NCBI RefSeq assembly: GCF_017592555.1
Contig: NZ_JAGFNS010000015.1
Coordinates: 164,358 to 228,357 of the forward strand
DNA: 64,000 nt
Source: Actinoplanes flavus
GTDB lineage: Bacteria; Actinomycetota; Actinomycetes; Mycobacteriales; Micromonosporaceae
Direction of reading: 5' to 3'
This document shows, piece by piece, positions 61,612-64,000 of the stretch. Every line of letters begins with the position of its first letter. The first letter of the stretch is position 1. The position numbers were made by a program, and so were the translations under genes. The notes beneath the pieces were generated by a model. It worked only from the letters and a program-made list of their open reading frames with translations, did not search any database and had not been told where the DNA came from.

Positions 61612-62759
61612 GCGGACCGACGATCCCCGGGGCCGCCACGGCGGCCTTCACCGAGGCGTACGGGACCGAGCCGGCCGGGCTGTGGGCGGCGCCCGGCCGG
61701 GTCAACCTGATCGGCGAGCACACCGACTACAACGACGGCTTCGTGCTGCCCTTCGCGCTGCCGCAGCGCACCGTGGCGGCGGTCGGCCCGGCGCCGGACG
61801 GCCGCTGGTCGGTCTGTTCCACGCTGGCCCCCGATCCGGTGACCTTCGGGGTCACCGAACCGGGTGAGGTCACCGGCTGGGGCGCGTACGTCGCCGGGGT
61901 GGTCTGGGCGCTGCGGGACGCCGGCTTCGAGGTGCCACCGGTCCGGATCGCCCTCGCCTCGGACGTGCCGCTCGGCTCCGGGCTGTCCTCGTCGGCCGCG
62001 CTCGAGTCGGCCGTGCTGACCGCCCTGATCGACCTGGGCGGGCTGGACGTGCCGCTGGAGCGCCGGCCGGCCCTCGCCCAGCGCGCCGAGAACGTGTACG
62101 TCGGCGCCCCCACCGGCATCCTCGACCAGTCCGCGTCGATCCGCTGCCGGAAGGATCGGGCTCTGTTCCTGGACTGCCGCAGCTACCGGATCGAGCAGAT
62201 CCCGTTCGACCTGGCCGCCGAGGGCCTGGCCATCCTGGTGATCAACAGCAACGCGCCGCACCAGCACGTCGACGGCGAGTACGGCGAACGCCGCAAGAGC
62301 TGTGAGGCGGCGGCCGCGGCCCTCGGGGTGCCCGCCCTGCGCGACGTGTCCACCGCGGAACTGGACGGCGCCCTGCGGCGGCTGGACGACGACGTGCTGC
62401 GCCGCCGGGCCCGGCACATCGTCACCGAGAACCAGCGCGTGCTGGACACCGTCTCGCTGCTGCGGTCCGGCCGGGTCCGCGAGATCGGGCCGCTGCTGAC
62501 CGCCTCGCACGCCTCGATGCGCGACGACTTCGAGATCACCGTGGACCAGGTGGACGTCGCCGTACAGTCGGCTCTGGAGGCCGGGGCGTACGGCGCCCGG
62601 ATGACCGGCGGTGGCTTCGGCGGCTGCGTCCTGGCCCTGATCGACGCCGACCGTGCCGAGGCGACGGCGGCCGCGGTCGCCAGCGCGTACCAGAAACGGG
62701 GTTTCACCGCGCCCACCAGCTGGGTCGCGGTGGCCGGCCCGGGCGCCGCCCGGCTCTGA
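61608..62759 (+). CDS. galK: Galactokinase
   Basis: The 383-residue GHMP kinase has GRVNLIGEHTDYNDGFVLP, the galactokinase signature. LGSGLSSSAALESAVL is the ATP loop and MTGGGFGGCVLAL is the C-terminal motif. It phosphorylates galactose at C1. The ATG overlaps the galE stop (ATGA). Confidence 0.95.
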   Translation: MSGPTIPGAATAAFTEAYGTEPAGLWAAPGRVNLIGEHTDYNDGFVLPFALPQRTVAAVGPAPDGRWSVCSTLAPDPVTFGVTEPGEVTGWGAYVAGVVWALRDAGFEVPPVRIALASDVPLGSGLSSSAALESAVLTALIDLGGLDVPLERRPALAQRAENVYVGAPTGILDQSASIRCRKDRALFLDCRSYRIEQIPFDLAAEGLAILVINSNAPHQHVDGEYGERRKSCEAAAAALGVPALRDVSTAELDGALRRLDDDVLRRRARHIVTENQRVLDTVSLLRSGRVREIGPLLTASHASMRDDFEITVDQVDVAVQSALEAGAYGARMTGGGFGGCVLALIDADRAEATAAAVASAYQKRGFTAPTSWVAVAGPGAARL

Positions 62760-62794
62760 CGCTTCGGCCGTCCCGCGGCGGGTATCCGGTTCCC

Positions 62795-62983
62795 ATGACC
62801 ACCGAACCGAACCCGCCGCAGGATCAGCCCAACGAGTTCGGCTTCGCCGGGGCGGCGACCGCCCCGCAGCCGGAGCCGTCCACGCCGGAGCCGGACGCCG
62901 AGCGCATCGCCGTGCCGGCCGACGATCTCACCGCCCCCATCACCCGGGCCCTCGACGAGGCGGTCCACGGTGACGAGGATTGA
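62795..62983 (+). CDS. Small acidic, proline-rich protein
   Basis: The 62-residue frame begins MTTEPNPPQDQPNEFGFAG. It is acidic and disordered with a short amphipathic C-terminus (ITRALDEAVHG). No family is recognised. Its codon use fits the genome and it lies 35 bases after galK. It may be a real small gene, but nothing proves translation. Confidence 0.4.
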   Translation: MTTEPNPPQDQPNEFGFAGAATAPQPEPSTPEPDAERIAVPADDLTAPITRALDEAVHGDED

Positions 62984-63063
62984 GCCGATCGGGGGGTCAC
63001 GTCGGCCTTTCGCCTGATCACCCGCACGAGCGAGACCAGGGGCTCGGTGATCGGGCACGGGAC

Positions 63064-63069
63064 TATCGT
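63064..63069 (+). promoter_or_regulatory. Leaderless -10 element for the STAS/ATPase regulator
   Basis: TATCGT, seven bases (GTCCGGC) and the ATG at 63077. Confidence 0.45.
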
Positions 63070-63076
63070 GTCCGGC

Positions 63077-63883
63077 ATGGGGGTCAGCCCACCGTATCTT
63101 CGCGGTGACACCGAGCAAGGTGTCACCGTCAGCGTCGACTCCACGGAGGACGCCGCGGTCTCCCTCCTGACCGTCCGCGGACCGTGGAACGCGCAGCTGC
63201 GCTGGACCGCGTCGACGACGCTCCGCCGGTGTTTCACCGACCAGCCGGACGGGCTCATCGTGGACCTGTCCGGGCTGCTCGACCCGCACAGCGAGAGCGC
63301 CTCGACCTGGATGACGGCCCGCCGGCTGGCGGCCGGCCTGCAACCGCCGGTGCATCTGGCCCTCTGTGTGCCCCCGGAGCTGCCGCTCGCCGACCGCATG
63401 CAGGGTCTGGGCGCCGGGCGCTACCTGCCGGTCTACGCCAGGATCGGCCAGGCCCGGGTGGCTCTGGCCGGCCGGATCCCCGGCGACGAACGGCTGAGCG
63501 CCACGCTACGGCCCGATCCGGACGCCCCCAGCGTGGCCCGCAACCTGGTGAGCGACGCCTGCCTGGGCTGGGGTCTGGTGGAGCTGCTGCATCCCAGCCG
63601 GCTGGTCATGTCCGAGCTGGTGACGAACGCGGTGGAGCACGCCGGCACCGACATCCGGGTGGTGGTGAGCCGCCGGGGCGCCGGGGTGCATCTGTCGGTG
63701 GCCGACGGCGACCCGCGCCTGCCCCGGCTGCTCCGCCCCTCCTCGCCGCGCCCGGACCTGCCGCTCGACGAGCGGGGTCGCGGGCTGCGGACGGTTCAGG
63801 TGACCGCCGCCCAGTGGGGCTCCCTGCCGACCGAGGCGGGCAAGGTCGTCTGGGCGACGGTCCGGCTCAGCGAGCCTCGATGA
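63077..63883 (+). CDS. STAS-like / anti-sigma-type ATPase domain fusion regulator
   Basis: The 268-residue protein has an N-terminal STAS-like domain (about 15-110, LTVRGPWNAQLRWTAS, GLIVDLSGLLDPHS). The C-terminal HATPase_c_2 domain (about 150-265) has the N box PSRLVMSELVTNAVEHAGTD and a G-rich lid near ERGRGLRTV. This is the fold of anti-sigma factor kinases such as RsbW and SpoIIAB. Fusion of antagonist-like and kinase-like domains suggests self-regulation in a partner-switch system. No sigma factor is nearby. The 3' end overlaps the convergent cysN by 17 bases. Confidence 0.8.
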   Translation: MGVSPPYLRGDTEQGVTVSVDSTEDAAVSLLTVRGPWNAQLRWTASTTLRRCFTDQPDGLIVDLSGLLDPHSESASTWMTARRLAAGLQPPVHLALCVPPELPLADRMQGLGAGRYLPVYARIGQARVALAGRIPGDERLSATLRPDPDAPSVARNLVSDACLGWGLVELLHPSRLVMSELVTNAVEHAGTDIRVVVSRRGAGVHLSVADGDPRLPRLLRPSSPRPDLPLDERGRGLRTVQVTAAQWGSLPTEAGKVVWATVRLSEPR

Positions 63884-64000
63884 TCATTCCGGCGCCGACC
63901 GTGCGGTTGGTGCTCTCGTCGATCAGGATGAAGCCACCGGTGGTCCGGTTGCGGCGGTACTCGTCGGCCAGCAGCGGCACGGTGGTGCGCAGCTTGACCC
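63867..64000 (-). CDS. cysN: Sulfate adenylyltransferase large subunit, C-terminal end (partial)
   Basis: Only the last 43 residues are in the window: YRRNRTTGGFILIDESTNRT followed by VGAGMIIEAR and stop. This is the C-terminal beta-barrel end of CysN, the EF-Tu-like GTPase subunit of ATP sulfurylase in sulfate assimilation. The assignment rests on this tail alone. Confidence 0.7.
   Translation of the reverse strand, partial: VKLRTTVPLLADEYRRNRTTGGFILIDESTNRTVGAGMIIEAR

Overview
The window is about 72% GC by eye, with many GTG and TTG starts, a conservon signalling operon, two PASTA-less Ser/Thr kinases and SCO-type actinobacterial families. It is a chromosomal piece of a filamentous actinobacterium, most likely Micromonosporaceae (Actinoplanes or Micromonospora type). 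The gene backbone follows the order known from Mycobacterium tuberculosis Rv3281 to Rv3315c: accE - maf - accA3 - lpdA - gamma-glutamylcyclotransferase-like - amidohydrolase - pmmB - upp - add - deoA - cdd. Many lineage-specific genes are inserted between these anchors. No rRNA, tRNA, integrase, intact transposase or CRISPR array was found.

Layout. 1-2413: membrane Ser/Thr kinase, C-terminus outside the window. 2515-8744: acyl-CoA carboxylase epsilon subunit, maf and the biotin-carboxylase alpha subunit, split by a lower-GC three-gene type VII secretion mini-locus (WXG-like, PPE-like, mycosin) and an array of palindromic repeats. 9049-20405: DedA protein, LpdA, GGCT, AT3 acyltransferase, tandem GNAT, a second methionyl-tRNA synthetase behind a leader peptide, SCO6745 protein, coiled-coil/MBL pair, DUF4349 lipoprotein and an M20 amidohydrolase. 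20623-26728: B12-type acyl-CoA mutase, second Ser/Thr kinase, phosphosugar mutase, GPP34. 26815-32592: cell-wall glycopolymer genes (galE, GT2/CDP-glycerol transferase fusion, GT4) and a Nudix hydrolase. 32761-36649: upp, deoC and two aldehyde dehydrogenases. 36763-39934: an acidic protein of unknown function and a 749-residue protein that looks like an inactivated IS110-type fold joined to a conservon-type tail. 39935-41117: a poly-G/C tract and two kinds of tandem repeats. 41118-46878: HAD hydrolase and a complete conservon (kinase, LC7, DUF742, GTPase). 47330-57186: nucleoside deaminase/phosphorylase genes and a BMP-type nucleoside ABC importer. 57388-60503: trpS cluster. 60637-62759: galE-galK. 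62795-64000: small protein, STAS/ATPase regulator and the 3' end of cysN.

How the genes fit together. The ABC importer (54452-57186 with permeases 51995-54455) brings in nucleosides. Cdd and Add deaminate them, DeoA phosphorolyses pyrimidine nucleosides, the phosphosugar mutase may interconvert pentose phosphates, DeoC cleaves deoxyribose-5-phosphate, the adjacent aldehyde dehydrogenase can oxidise the acetaldehyde, and Upp salvages uracil. deoD, which sits between the amidohydrolase and pmmB in mycobacteria, is absent from that position.

Regulatory style. At least a dozen genes carry a TANNNT-like hexamer 6 to 8 bases before the start codon, which suggests leaderless transcripts. The most unusual structures are a dispersed palindromic repeat family present at three loci (5707-5940, 32668-32716, 40141-40738), the IS110-like/conservon fusion next to the largest of these arrays, the T7SS mini-locus inserted into the acc-maf block, and the metG paralog leader. 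Two patches (24700-24765 and 39951-40042) look like possible sequence-quality problems.
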